Shown here piece by piece: positions 1 to 7,359 of a DNA stretch of 9,092 bases (its first letter is position 1; each line of letters starts with the position of its first letter). Position numbers and translations under genes: made by a program. The notes beneath the pieces are model-generated. The model worked only from the letters and a program-made list of their open reading frames with translations. It had not been told where the DNA came from and ran no database searches. The stretch is from the NCBI GenBank assembly GCA_945869245.1, contig CAMBOY010000109.1, positions 1 to 9,092 on the forward strand. Reading direction: 5' to 3'. This DNA comes from Hydrogenophaga intermedia. Lineage in GTDB: Bacteria; Pseudomonadota; Gammaproteobacteria; Burkholderiales; Burkholderiaceae_C.

Positions 1-148
1 AAGCCGGACTGTGCAGGTGATCAGAGAAATCGGTCAGAATGCACTGTGTAAAACCACAGTATTGAGGCAGAAGTCATGCCTGCCTCAGAAGAAAAATAAA
101 CAAAATCAAATGCTTACGGATTGTAGCAGCTTAAGTTCGGTGGATTGG
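1..148. other. AT-richer non-coding segment with two hairpins, abutting a truncated gene
   Basis: No convincing gene is seen here. The base composition is clearly more AT-rich than the rest of the window, especially 49-117. Two perfect inverted repeats lie close together: ACTGTG/CACAGT (43-48 and 55-60, loop 6) and TGAGGCAG/CTGCCTCA (63-70 and 80-87, loop 9). Neither is followed by a T-run on either strand, so they are poor terminators. Downstream, the enolase-family homology begins abruptly at about 149, in mid-domain, so this segment is foreign to that gene. Read on the minus strand, the segment from 117 starts GTAAGCA, which weakly resembles the GTAAGC start of IS66-family inverted repeats. 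That makes an insertion-sequence end possible but unproven. Confidence 0.4.
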
Positions 149-622
149 GGTGAGCGCCTCACAACCAAATACGAATTCCTGGACGTGATGCAGAGAAAAG
201 CTGCGTCCATTCTGCAAATGAACCTTGGGCGCGTTGGCGGGCTCATGGAGGCCAAGAAGATCGCCGGCATGGCAGAAGCGCATTACCTGCAGATCGCGCC
301 CCACCTCTACAACGGCCCGGTCGGTGCGGCAGCCAGCGTCCAGCTGGCCACCGCCAGCCCCAACTTCCTGATCCAGGAAAGCATGCTCGACTGGAGCGGC
401 TTTTACGCCGATATCCTGGAGGAGCCGATCCGCTGGGAGCGCGGCTTCATTGTGCCCCCCACCACGCCTGGCCTGGGGGTGGCGCTCAACATGGACGTGG
501 TGCGCGCCCACTCGCCCTACCGCGGCGAACGGCTGCACCTGCTGATGGACCCCAAGCCCTACGACGTGGCGGCCGACGACGCCGCCTGGCGCCAACGCTG
601 GAACCACGACAAGGCGCTATGA
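149..622 (+). pseudogene. 5'-truncated enolase-superfamily dehydratase (mandelate racemase/galactonate dehydratase-like), C-terminal remnant
   Basis: About 157 codons matching the C-terminal part of the mandelate racemase/muconate-lactonizing-enzyme group, closest by eye to sugar-acid (galactonate-type) dehydratases, which are normally about 380-400 residues. Homology starts at GERLTTKYEF, whose Glu (152-154) is the third metal ligand of the family. The His of IAPHLYNGP (302-304, general base of the Asp-His dyad) and the Glu of IQES (377-379) are present. The whole N-terminal capping domain, the first barrel strands and the first two metal ligands are absent, so the product cannot be catalytic. 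The frame stays open upstream to a GTG at 11, but the translation of 11-148 does not look like this family. The stop overlaps the next gene's start (ATGA), indicating an original operon with the GMC oxidoreductase. The truncation is seen directly; the exact substrate is unknown. Confidence 0.75.
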
Positions 623-2238
623 ACTTCGACTATGTGATTGTGGGTGGGGGATCGGCTGGTTGTGTGCTGGCGGATCGCTTGAGCGCCGACGGCCAGCACA
701 CCGTCTTGCTGCTGGAGGCAGGTGGTGAGGCCAGTAGCCCTTGGCTCAAGTTGCCGGCTGGCTATGCCAAGGCCTATTTCAATCCAGCCCTCAACTGGAT
801 GTACCGCACCGCGCCCCAGCCGACATTGAACGGGCGGACTGTGTATGCGCCGCGCGGCAAAGTGCTGGGCGGCTCCGGCGCCATCAACGCCATGATTTAT
901 GTGCGCGGCCAGCCCAGCGATTTTGATGATTGGCGCGACCGCGGCAACCCGGGTTGGGGCTGGTCCGATGTGGAGCCGGTGTTTCAGCGGCTGGAGGACG
1001 CCCCAGCGGGAGACCCGGCGCGGCGCGGACGCGGCGGGCCCATCGGCATCACCTCCATGCGCGGCCAGACGCACCCGATCGTGGACGATTTTCTCGCCGC
1101 GTGCCACGAGCTGGACTTGCCCCTGACCCCAGATTACAACGGTGCCCAGTTCGAAGGCGCCGCCATTTACGACATCAATGTCCGTCGCGGTATGCGCAGC
1201 GCGCCACATGTGACCCATTTGCGTGCAGCGCGTCGGCGGCCGGGCCTGTCGGTCTGGTCACACACACACGCTGTGGGCTTGTTGTGGGACGAGGGCCTGC
1301 AGGTGAGCGGTGTGGAGATGATGCGCGGCGACCGGGTTGAACGTGTGTACGCCCGCCGCGAGGTGATTGTGGCCGCGGGTGCGGTGGGTTCTCCCTTGCT
1401 ATTGCAGCGATCAGGTGTCGGGGACGGCCGCTGGCTGCACGACATAGGGGTGCCTGTTCGCCACCACTTGCCCGCTGTGGGAGAGAACTTGCAAGACCAC
1501 CTGTGTGTGTCCCACTATTACGAAGCCAATCGGCCCACCCTCAACGATGTGTTGCGCCCTTGGTGGGGGCAGGCCTGGGCGGCGCTGCAGTGGGGTCTGA
1601 GCCGCCGTGGCCCGCTGGCACTGAGCGTCAACCAGTCCGGGGGCTTTTTTCGCGGCCAAGCCGGTGTGGCGGTGCCCAATCTACAGCTGTATTTCAACCC
1701 CTTGTCGTATCACATCCCGGACGACCCGCGCGCAGGCTTGCGACCCGACCCTGGCTCGGGTTTCCTCATGGCCTTTAATGCCTGTCGGCCCACCAGCCGA
1801 GGCACGGTGCGCTTGGCTGGTCCGGACCCCCATGCGCAGCCGCTGATCGATCCCCGTTATCTGGATACCGCCCACGACATCGACGAGGCCTTGCAGGGCA
1901 TGCGTTTCTTGCGCCAACTGGCCGCCACCCAATCGCTGCGCCGCATCACGCGCCACGAAACCGCGCCAGGCCCGTCGGTGCAAACCGATGAACAGTTGCT
2001 CGATCACTTTCGCGCCCACAGTGGCTCCATCTACCACCTGTGCGGCAGCTGCACCATGGGTCCCGATCCGCAGCAAGCGGTGGTGGATGCACGGCTTCGG
2101 GTGCACGGGGTACGCGGATTGCGGGTGGTCGATGCGTCGGTGTTTCCATCCATTCCTTCCGGCAACATCCACGCACCGACCATCATGGTGGCCGATCGGG
2201 CTGCCGACCTCATCCTGGCCGACGCTCGGCGGGCCTAA
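619..2238 (+). CDS. GMC-family FAD-dependent oxidoreductase (choline dehydrogenase-like)
   Basis: Intact 539-residue flavoprotein of the glucose-methanol-choline family, which oxidises an alcohol to an aldehyde or ketone in the cytoplasm. Residues 9-14 (GGGSAG) form the FAD dinucleotide-binding loop, with the ribose-binding Glu at E33. The first GMC signature lies at about 79-97 (RGKVLGGSGAINAM...), and the second is around GAVGSPLLLQRSGVG. The catalytic His of YHLCGS is H473. The second active-site position, in GNIHAPT, is His (H518); many BetA-type enzymes have Asn there. The length is normal for the family. The ATG overlaps the stop of the truncated dehydratase (ATGA), with AAGGCG just upstream, so it was probably translationally coupled. 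Its own promoter may be lost or replaced by sequence at the left edge. The stop overlaps that of the convergent LysR gene. The family is certain, but the substrate cannot be read from the sequence: choline is only one option, and a sugar or polyol would fit the neighbouring dehydratase remnant. Confidence 0.93.
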   Translation: MNFDYVIVGGGSAGCVLADRLSADGQHTVLLLEAGGEASSPWLKLPAGYAKAYFNPALNWMYRTAPQPTLNGRTVYAPRGKVLGGSGAINAMIYVRGQPSDFDDWRDRGNPGWGWSDVEPVFQRLEDAPAGDPARRGRGGPIGITSMRGQTHPIVDDFLAACHELDLPLTPDYNGAQFEGAAIYDINVRRGMRSAPHVTHLRAARRRPGLSVWSHTHAVGLLWDEGLQVSGVEMMRGDRVERVYARREVIVAAGAVGSPLLLQRSGVGDGRWLHDIGVPVRHHLPAVGENLQDHLCVSHYYEANRPTLNDVLRPWWGQAWAALQWGLSRRGPLALSVNQSGGFFRGQAGVAVPNLQLYFNPLSYHIPDDPRAGLRPDPGSGFLMAFNACRPTSRGTVRLAGPDPHAQPLIDPRYLDTAHDIDEALQGMRFLRQLAATQSLRRITRHETAPGPSVQTDEQLLDHFRAHSGSIYHLCGSCTMGPDPQQAVVDARLRVHGVRGLRVVDASVFPSIPSGNIHAPTIMVADRAADLILADARRA

Positions 2239-3143
2239 GCGCCTTCGGGTTTGGGTGCTTGATCCGACACCTGCTCGCGCAGCCACTCGCGAAACAAACG
2301 CACCGTGGCTTTGTGTTCGCCTTCACGCGACAGATCCACGAACCAGTAGCCGTACGGGCCATCCATGTGCAGCGTGTTGAAGCACTGCAATGTGCCGGCC
2401 GCCAACTCGGGGCGAATCATGGCTTCGTCCACAATCGCCACACCGGTGCCACTCAGGGCGGCGTTGATCGCCTGATCAAGCGTGCTGAACGACAAACCAG
2501 GCTTGGGGTCGATGTGTTGCAGCTGGTGTTCCTCGATCCATCGTTCCCAGACCGGCAGGCGTTCGCTTCCGTTCAGGATGTGCAGGAGCGTCAGACCGCT
2601 CAGCGTGGGGGGCACATCATGGCGCCACAGCCGGGGGCTGCCCACCATCACATGGCGCTCCAGCATCAGCTGCTCACCGTCGGTGCGAGGCCAAGGCGCT
2701 TGGTCAAAAACCACGAGGCAGTCCAGTCCCTGGGCGTCGCGCAACGATTGCACCCAGTTGGTGGTGATCTGCAAATCCACATAGGGGTAGCGCTCGCAGA
2801 AGCCGGACAGGCGTGGCGCGAGCCACCGGGTGGCAAAAGTGGGCGGGATGTTGATGGCGATTTGTTGCCGGCTCTGGTCGGCCTGCACCCGAGCCACCGC
2901 CTGCTCCATGGTGTCAAAAGCAGCCTGCAGACTGCCCGCCAACTGTTCGCCGGCCTCGGTCAGCCGAATGCCTTGGTGCACCCGAAAAAACAGCGGACGC
3001 CCCACGGCCTCCTCTAGCAACTTCACCTGGCGGCTGATGGCGCCTTGTGTCACATGCATGGCCTCGCCAGCTTTGGTGAAACTGCCCAGCTGGGCCGCCA
3101 CCTGGAAGGCCCGCAAGGCGTTGAGCGGGGGCAGGCGTTTCAC
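2235..3143 (-). CDS. LysR-family transcriptional regulator, GcvA-like
   Basis: 302-residue LysR-type regulator. The N-terminus, MKRLPPLNALRAF, is typical of the GcvA subgroup. The winged helix-turn-helix lies at about residues 18-62 (SFTKAGEAMHVTQGAISRQ, then LLEEAVGRPLFFR). A linker helix follows, and the periplasmic-binding-protein-like effector domain spans about 90-295. The frame is open much further upstream, but that part is the antisense-frame shadow of argC. The GTG at 3143 is chosen because it gives the expected LysR N-terminus and overlaps the argC stop (GTGA), implying translational coupling. No strong Shine-Dalgarno is seen. The TAG stop (2237-2235) overlaps the TAA of the convergent GMC gene (2236-2238), leaving no intergenic terminator. 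Family members usually act on neighbouring or divergent genes; here the effector and targets are unknown. The GMC gene and its lost operon, or argC itself, are possible targets. Confidence 0.9.
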   Translation of the reverse strand: MKRLPPLNALRAFQVAAQLGSFTKAGEAMHVTQGAISRQVKLLEEAVGRPLFFRVHQGIRLTEAGEQLAGSLQAAFDTMEQAVARVQADQSRQQIAINIPPTFATRWLAPRLSGFCERYPYVDLQITTNWVQSLRDAQGLDCLVVFDQAPWPRTDGEQLMLERHVMVGSPRLWRHDVPPTLSGLTLLHILNGSERLPVWERWIEEHQLQHIDPKPGLSFSTLDQAINAALSGTGVAIVDEAMIRPELAAGTLQCFNTLHMDGPYGYWFVDLSREGEHKATVRLFREWLREQVSDQAPKPEGA

Positions 3144-4063
3144 AGCCCCAGCATCAGCTGCAGGTTCTGCACCGCTGCGCCGCTGGCACCCTTGCCCAAG
3201 TTGTCCAAGCGTGCGAACAGCACCGCTTGGCGCGCCGCCTCGTTGGCGTAGACCCGCAGCTCCAGCGCATTGGTGTCGGCCAGCGCCACCGCGTCGAGCT
3301 TGCCGTTGTCGGTCGCGCCGAGCACCTTCACCCAGCCGCCGTTGGCCTCGCTGGCCGCGTAGTGCGCACGCAGCGCCGCTTCCAGATCGGCGCCCGTGGG
3401 TTGGCCGGGCAGCTCGTCCAAGTGCAGCGGCAGCTGCACCAGCATGCCTTGGCGGAAGTTGCCCACCGCCGGCACAAACAGCGGCCGGCGTGTCATGCCG
3501 GTGTAGCGCAGGATTTCGGGAATGTGTTTGTGCTGCAGGCCCAGCGCATAGGCCTCGTAAGCGGGGGCGCGGCCGGCTTCGTAGTCTTCGATCATGGTGC
3601 GCCCACCACCCGAATAGCCGCTCACCGAGGGCAGGCACACGGCACAGTCCGCCGGCAGCAGGCCGGCGTCCACCAGCGGGCGCAGCAGCGCAATCGCGCC
3701 GGTGGCGTAGCAGCCCGGGTTGGCCACCCGCTGGGCACGGCGCACCGCGTCGGCCTGCGCGGCGCAGAGCTCTGGGAAGCCATACACCCAGCCGTCGTCG
3801 CAGCGGTGGGCGGTCGACGCATCAATGATGCGCGGTTGTTGGCCGCTCAGGCTGTCGATCATCGCCACCGATTCTTTGGCCGCGTCGTCGTGCAGGCACA
3901 GCACCACCAGGTCGGCGGCGGCCATCAGTTCGCGCTTGGCCTCAGGGTCTTTGCGCCGGGCCGGGTCGATGCTCAGTACCTCCACCGCCGGCATGGTCGC
4001 CAGGCGCTCGCGAATTTGCAGGCCGGTGGTGCCGGCTTCCCCATCGATAAAAACCTTGGCCAT
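3140..4063 (-). CDS. argC: N-acetyl-gamma-glutamyl-phosphate reductase (short, type 2)
   Basis: 307-residue cytoplasmic enzyme that reduces N-acetyl-glutamyl-5-phosphate to N-acetylglutamate semialdehyde with NADPH, the third step of arginine biosynthesis. The length fits the short ArgC class (about 310 residues, against about 335-350 for the long class). The NADP-binding loop is G8-EAGTTG-L15. The catalytic cysteine is C118 in VANPGCYATG, and the conserved HKHIPE motif has histidines at 178 and 180. SGYSGGGR is at about 148-155. The ATG at 4063 is preceded by AGGA about 9 bases upstream. No other arginine genes are in the window. A GcvA-like LysR gene follows with a 4-base overlap, so the two are probably co-transcribed. 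A candidate ARG-box operator lies about 36 bases upstream of the start. The gene looks intact. Confidence 0.96.
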   Translation of the reverse strand: MAKVFIDGEAGTTGLQIRERLATMPAVEVLSIDPARRKDPEAKRELMAAADLVVLCLHDDAAKESVAMIDSLSGQQPRIIDASTAHRCDDGWVYGFPELCAAQADAVRRAQRVANPGCYATGAIALLRPLVDAGLLPADCAVCLPSVSGYSGGGRTMIEDYEAGRAPAYEAYALGLQHKHIPEILRYTGMTRRPLFVPAVGNFRQGMLVQLPLHLDELPGQPTGADLEAALRAHYAASEANGGWVKVLGATDNGKLDAVALADTNALELRVYANEAARQAVLFARLDNLGKGASGAAVQNLQLMLGL

Positions 4064-4260
4064 GGCGGTGTGTCCTGTCAGTTTGGTACAAGCGAGGGTG
4101 CGAATAATTATGCATTACGCATCTCGCCAGCTTGGGTCGCAAGCCGCCTTGGTGCGTTGCAGCATGATACAGTCGCCTGCGGCGTTTCATGCCCCCACCG
4201 CCACCGGGGCACAAGCCCGGCGACGGCGCCCCCACCACTCCCACTCCCGAGAGAGACCCC
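4064..4260. promoter_or_regulatory. Divergent argC/sucC intergenic control region
   Basis: This 197-bp gap separates the divergently transcribed argC (-) and sucC (+) starts and must hold both promoters. Its AT-rich core at 4099-4116 is described separately as a candidate ARG box. For argC, CATAAT (4112-4107 on the minus strand) is a reasonable -10 and would give a leader of about 35 bases; no good -35 is seen. For sucC no convincing sigma70 pair was found; CATGAT (4163-4168) is only a weak -10-like candidate. A small hairpin, CCGGG/CCCGG around 4204-4220, falls in the likely sucC leader. A purine-rich GAGAGA four bases before the sucC ATG is its likely ribosome-binding site. Confidence 0.6.
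4099..4116 (-). promoter_or_regulatory. Candidate ARG box (ArgR operator) overlapping the argC -10
   Basis: On the minus strand the site reads AATGCATAATTATTCGCA. It matches the E. coli ARG-box consensus WNTGAATWWWWATTCANW at 16 of 18 positions, with one mismatch in each half-site, and both strands score the same. It lies 36 bases upstream of the argC start and covers the only plausible -10 (CATAAT), the right place for repression by arginine-bound ArgR. The match is seen directly; binding is inferred. It assumes that the organism carries a hexameric ArgR/AhrC-type repressor, which cannot be judged from this window. Confidence 0.45.
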
Positions 4261-5421
<1,161 letters not shown>

Positions 5422-5435
5422 GGCGGAGCACGAAC

Positions 5436-6329
5436 ATGTCTATCTTTATCAACAAAGACACCAAGGTCATCACCCAGGGCATCACCGGCAAAACCGGTCA
5501 GTTCCACACCGAAAAGTGCCAGGAATACGCCAACGGCAAGAACTGCTTTGTGGCGGGTGTGAACCCCAAGAAAGCCGGCGAGTCGATCTTCAACATCCCA
5601 ATCTACAGCTCGGTCAAAGAAGCCGCGTCTGAAACCGGCGCCACCGTGTCGGTGATTTATGTGCCGCCCGCCGGTGCCGCCGCCGCCATTTGGGAAGCCG
5701 TCGAGGCCGACCTCGATCTGGCGATCTGCATCACCGAAGGCATTCCCGTGCGCGACATGCTCGAAGTGCGCAACCGCATGAAGGCCAAGGAAGCTGCTGG
5801 TGGCAAGCGCACCCTGCTGCTGGGCCCCAACTGCCCCGGTCTCATCACCCCCGATGAAATCAAGATCGGCATCATGCCCGGCCACATCCACAAAAAAGGC
5901 CGCATTGGTGTGGTCTCGCGCTCCGGCACACTGACCTACGAAGCGGTGGCACAGCTGACCGAAATTGGTCTGGGCCAGTCCAGCGCCGTGGGCATTGGTG
6001 GCGACCCGATCAACGGTCTGAAGCACATCGACGTGATGCGCGCCTTCAACGACGATCCGGACACCGACGCCGTCATCATGATCGGTGAAATCGGCGGCCC
6101 CGACGAAGCCGAAGCTGCGATGTGGTGCAAGGCCAATATGAAGAAGCCGATTGTGGGCTTCATCGCTGGTGTGACCGCTCCTGCGGGCAAGCGCATGGGC
6201 CACGCCGGTGCCTTGATCTCTGGTGGCGCCGACACCGCAGACGCCAAGCTCGCCATCATGGAAGAATGCGGCTTCAAGGTCACGCGCAACCCGTCCGAAA
6301 TGGGCAAGCTGCTCAAGGCGCTGCTCTGA
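5436..6329 (+). CDS. sucD: Succinyl-CoA synthetase (ADP-forming) alpha subunit
   Basis: 297-residue subunit that binds CoA and carries the phosphohistidine intermediate of succinyl-CoA synthetase, partner of SucC. The CoA-binding Rossmann domain covers roughly residues 1-125, with TGKTGQFHT at 17-25. GPNCPG (130-135) is the conserved ligase loop. The active-site histidine is H256 in GKRMGHAGALISG, equivalent to E. coli H246. The protein is slightly longer than the E. coli one (289) because of small internal insertions, for example around 117-124. The ATG at 5436 follows a good Shine-Dalgarno (AAGGCGGAG, 5420-5428) with about 7 bases spacing. It is the second gene of the sucCD operon, ended by the terminator at 6346-6375. 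Confidence 0.98.
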   Translation: MSIFINKDTKVITQGITGKTGQFHTEKCQEYANGKNCFVAGVNPKKAGESIFNIPIYSSVKEAASETGATVSVIYVPPAGAAAAIWEAVEADLDLAICITEGIPVRDMLEVRNRMKAKEAAGGKRTLLLGPNCPGLITPDEIKIGIMPGHIHKKGRIGVVSRSGTLTYEAVAQLTEIGLGQSSAVGIGGDPINGLKHIDVMRAFNDDPDTDAVIMIGEIGGPDEAEAAMWCKANMKKPIVGFIAGVTAPAGKRMGHAGALISGGADTADAKLAIMEECGFKVTRNPSEMGKLLKALL

Positions 6330-6345
6330 TCGCCTGCGGGCAGAG

Positions 6346-6375
6346 AGAAGGCAACCGGCTGGTTGCCTTTTTTTT
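6346..6375 (+). terminator. Intrinsic terminator of sucCD
   Basis: A 9-bp perfect stem, AAGGCAACC (6348-6356) with GGTTGCCTT (6361-6369), closes a 4-base GGCT loop and runs into eight T residues (6368-6375). It begins 17 bases after the sucD stop. This is a textbook Rho-independent terminator and isolates sucCD from the signalling genes downstream. Confidence 0.93.
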
Positions 6376-6544
6376 GCCCTCGCTTGCCACGTCTGCGCGC
6401 TTAACCGATAAGGCCTACAAAAATACCGAAAAATCGCGATCGCAAACCGATTGGGCAATATTTACGCAGATATAGTGATTTTTCAACGCCCAATACGATG
6501 AGCACGCCTAAAAAATACCAACGTACCGCGATATAAACACGGCA
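6376..6544 (+). promoter_or_regulatory. AT-rich control region of the phosphatase-FHA-CHASE2 cluster
   Basis: This 169-bp gap is distinctly AT-rich and has no credible gene. Two -10-like elements are seen: TATAGT at 6471-6476 (TTGGGC at 6451-6456 is a poor -35 match, only 14 bases away) and TATAAA at 6532-6537, which ends 7 bases before the phosphatase ATG and has no recognisable -35. Two inverted repeats interleave around the first: GAAAAATC (6428-6435) with GATTTTTC (6477-6484), and ATTGGGC (6450-6456) with GCCCAAT (6488-6494). GCGATCGC (6436-6443) is a palindrome. A direct repeat, AAAAATACC, occurs at 6419-6427 and 6511-6519. These could be operator sites; no known regulator motif was recognised. 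Confidence 0.5.
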
Positions 6545-7321
6545 ATGAATTACGTGTTCGCCAGCCTATCCGACCCCGGTCTGGTGCGTCCCAACAACGA
6601 GGACGCGCTGGTGGTCGATGCTGCGCACCGGCTGGTGTTTCTAGCCGACGGCATGGGTGGCTACAACGCCGGTGAAGTCGCCAGCTCCATGGCGATTGCC
6701 CAAATGCGCGCGGGCATGCTGGACTTTCAGCTCCAGCACCCCGAGGCGCAGGCCAGCGACTGGGTGCGGCAATTGCATCAGTGCCTGCACGACACCAACC
6801 AACGCATCTACGAGGCCGCACAAACCCATATGGAATACGACGGCATGGGCACCACCTTGGTCGGCCTGTGTCTGCTGCCCGACCACGCGGTGCTGGGCCA
6901 TGTGGGCGACTCGCGCTGCTACCGCTGGCGCGACGGCGCCTTGTCGCTGCTCACGCGCGACCACTCCTTGTTGCAAGAGCAAATCGACGCTGGCTTGGTG
7001 AGCGGTGCCGACAGCCCCATGGCGGCGCGGCGCAACTTGTTGACGCGCGCCGTCGGCGTAGAAGACAGCGTGGTGATGGACGTACAAACCGTGCCCGTGC
7101 AAGACCGCGACGTGTTTTTGTTGTGTTCTGACGGCTTGACCGACATGCTCAGCGAAGAGCATGTGGTCTATTTGCTGCAGCAAAGCGACGACCTGCAAGA
7201 GCGCTGCGAGGCGCTGGTTGGCGCCGCCAAAGAAGCGGGAGGGCGGGATAATATTTCAGTTGTTCTGGTGCAGGCTTTGGGTGCGGCACGGCTGCGTTTG
7301 CCCCATTGGTTGGGTCTGTAG
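6545..7321 (+). CDS. PP2C-family (PPM) protein serine/threonine phosphatase
   Basis: 258-residue soluble metal-dependent phosphatase of the bacterial Stp/PppA type, which removes phosphate from Ser/Thr-phosphorylated proteins. The PPM motifs occur in order: RPNNEDA (15-21), LADGMGGYNAGE with metal ligands D35/G36, GMGTTL (100-105), GHVGDSRCYRWR (118-129), LTRDHS (136-141), LLTRAVG (165-171), LCSDGLTDML with D196, and GGRDNISVVLV with D235. All metal ligands are present and the length is normal, so it should be active. The ATG at 6545 gives the family N-terminus, but no Shine-Dalgarno precedes it; a TATAAA ending 7 bases upstream raises the possibility of a leaderless mRNA. It heads a cluster with an FHA protein and a CHASE2 protein, so it is probably the switch-off enzyme of a phosphothreonine pathway. 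No Ser/Thr kinase is visible in the window. Confidence 0.95.
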   Translation: MNYVFASLSDPGLVRPNNEDALVVDAAHRLVFLADGMGGYNAGEVASSMAIAQMRAGMLDFQLQHPEAQASDWVRQLHQCLHDTNQRIYEAAQTHMEYDGMGTTLVGLCLLPDHAVLGHVGDSRCYRWRDGALSLLTRDHSLLQEQIDAGLVSGADSPMAARRNLLTRAVGVEDSVVMDVQTVPVQDRDVFLLCSDGLTDMLSEEHVVYLLQQSDDLQERCEALVGAAKEAGGRDNISVVLVQALGAARLRLPHWLGL

Positions 7322-7359
7322 AGTGGCGCCCGCAACGTCCTTACTCCGGTGAGCAAAAC

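Noticed and set aside
43..87. The two left-edge hairpins as transcription terminators
   Set aside because: Neither stem is followed by a T-run on the plus or minus strand, and the stems are short.
2040..3017. Open frame of 325 codons on the plus strand opposite the LysR gene
   Set aside because: It is antisense to the GcvA-like regulator and overlaps the end of the GMC gene; the translation has no family resemblance.
3144..3638. Upstream extension of the LysR reading frame to 467 residues
   Set aside because: The added residues are an alternative-frame reading of argC, rich in Arg/Ala/Gly. The LysR family N-terminus starts at the GTG at 3143.
4189..4260. 24-residue N-terminal extension of SucC (MPPPPPGHK...)
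   Set aside because: SucC proteins begin at MKIHEYQ, and a purine-rich ribosome-binding site precedes the ATG at 4261; the extension is leader sequence.
6483..6821. 112-codon minus-strand frame reaching into the phosphatase control region
   Set aside because: Most of it is antisense to the PP2C gene; it has no recognisable motif and an Arg/Pro/Cys-rich composition.
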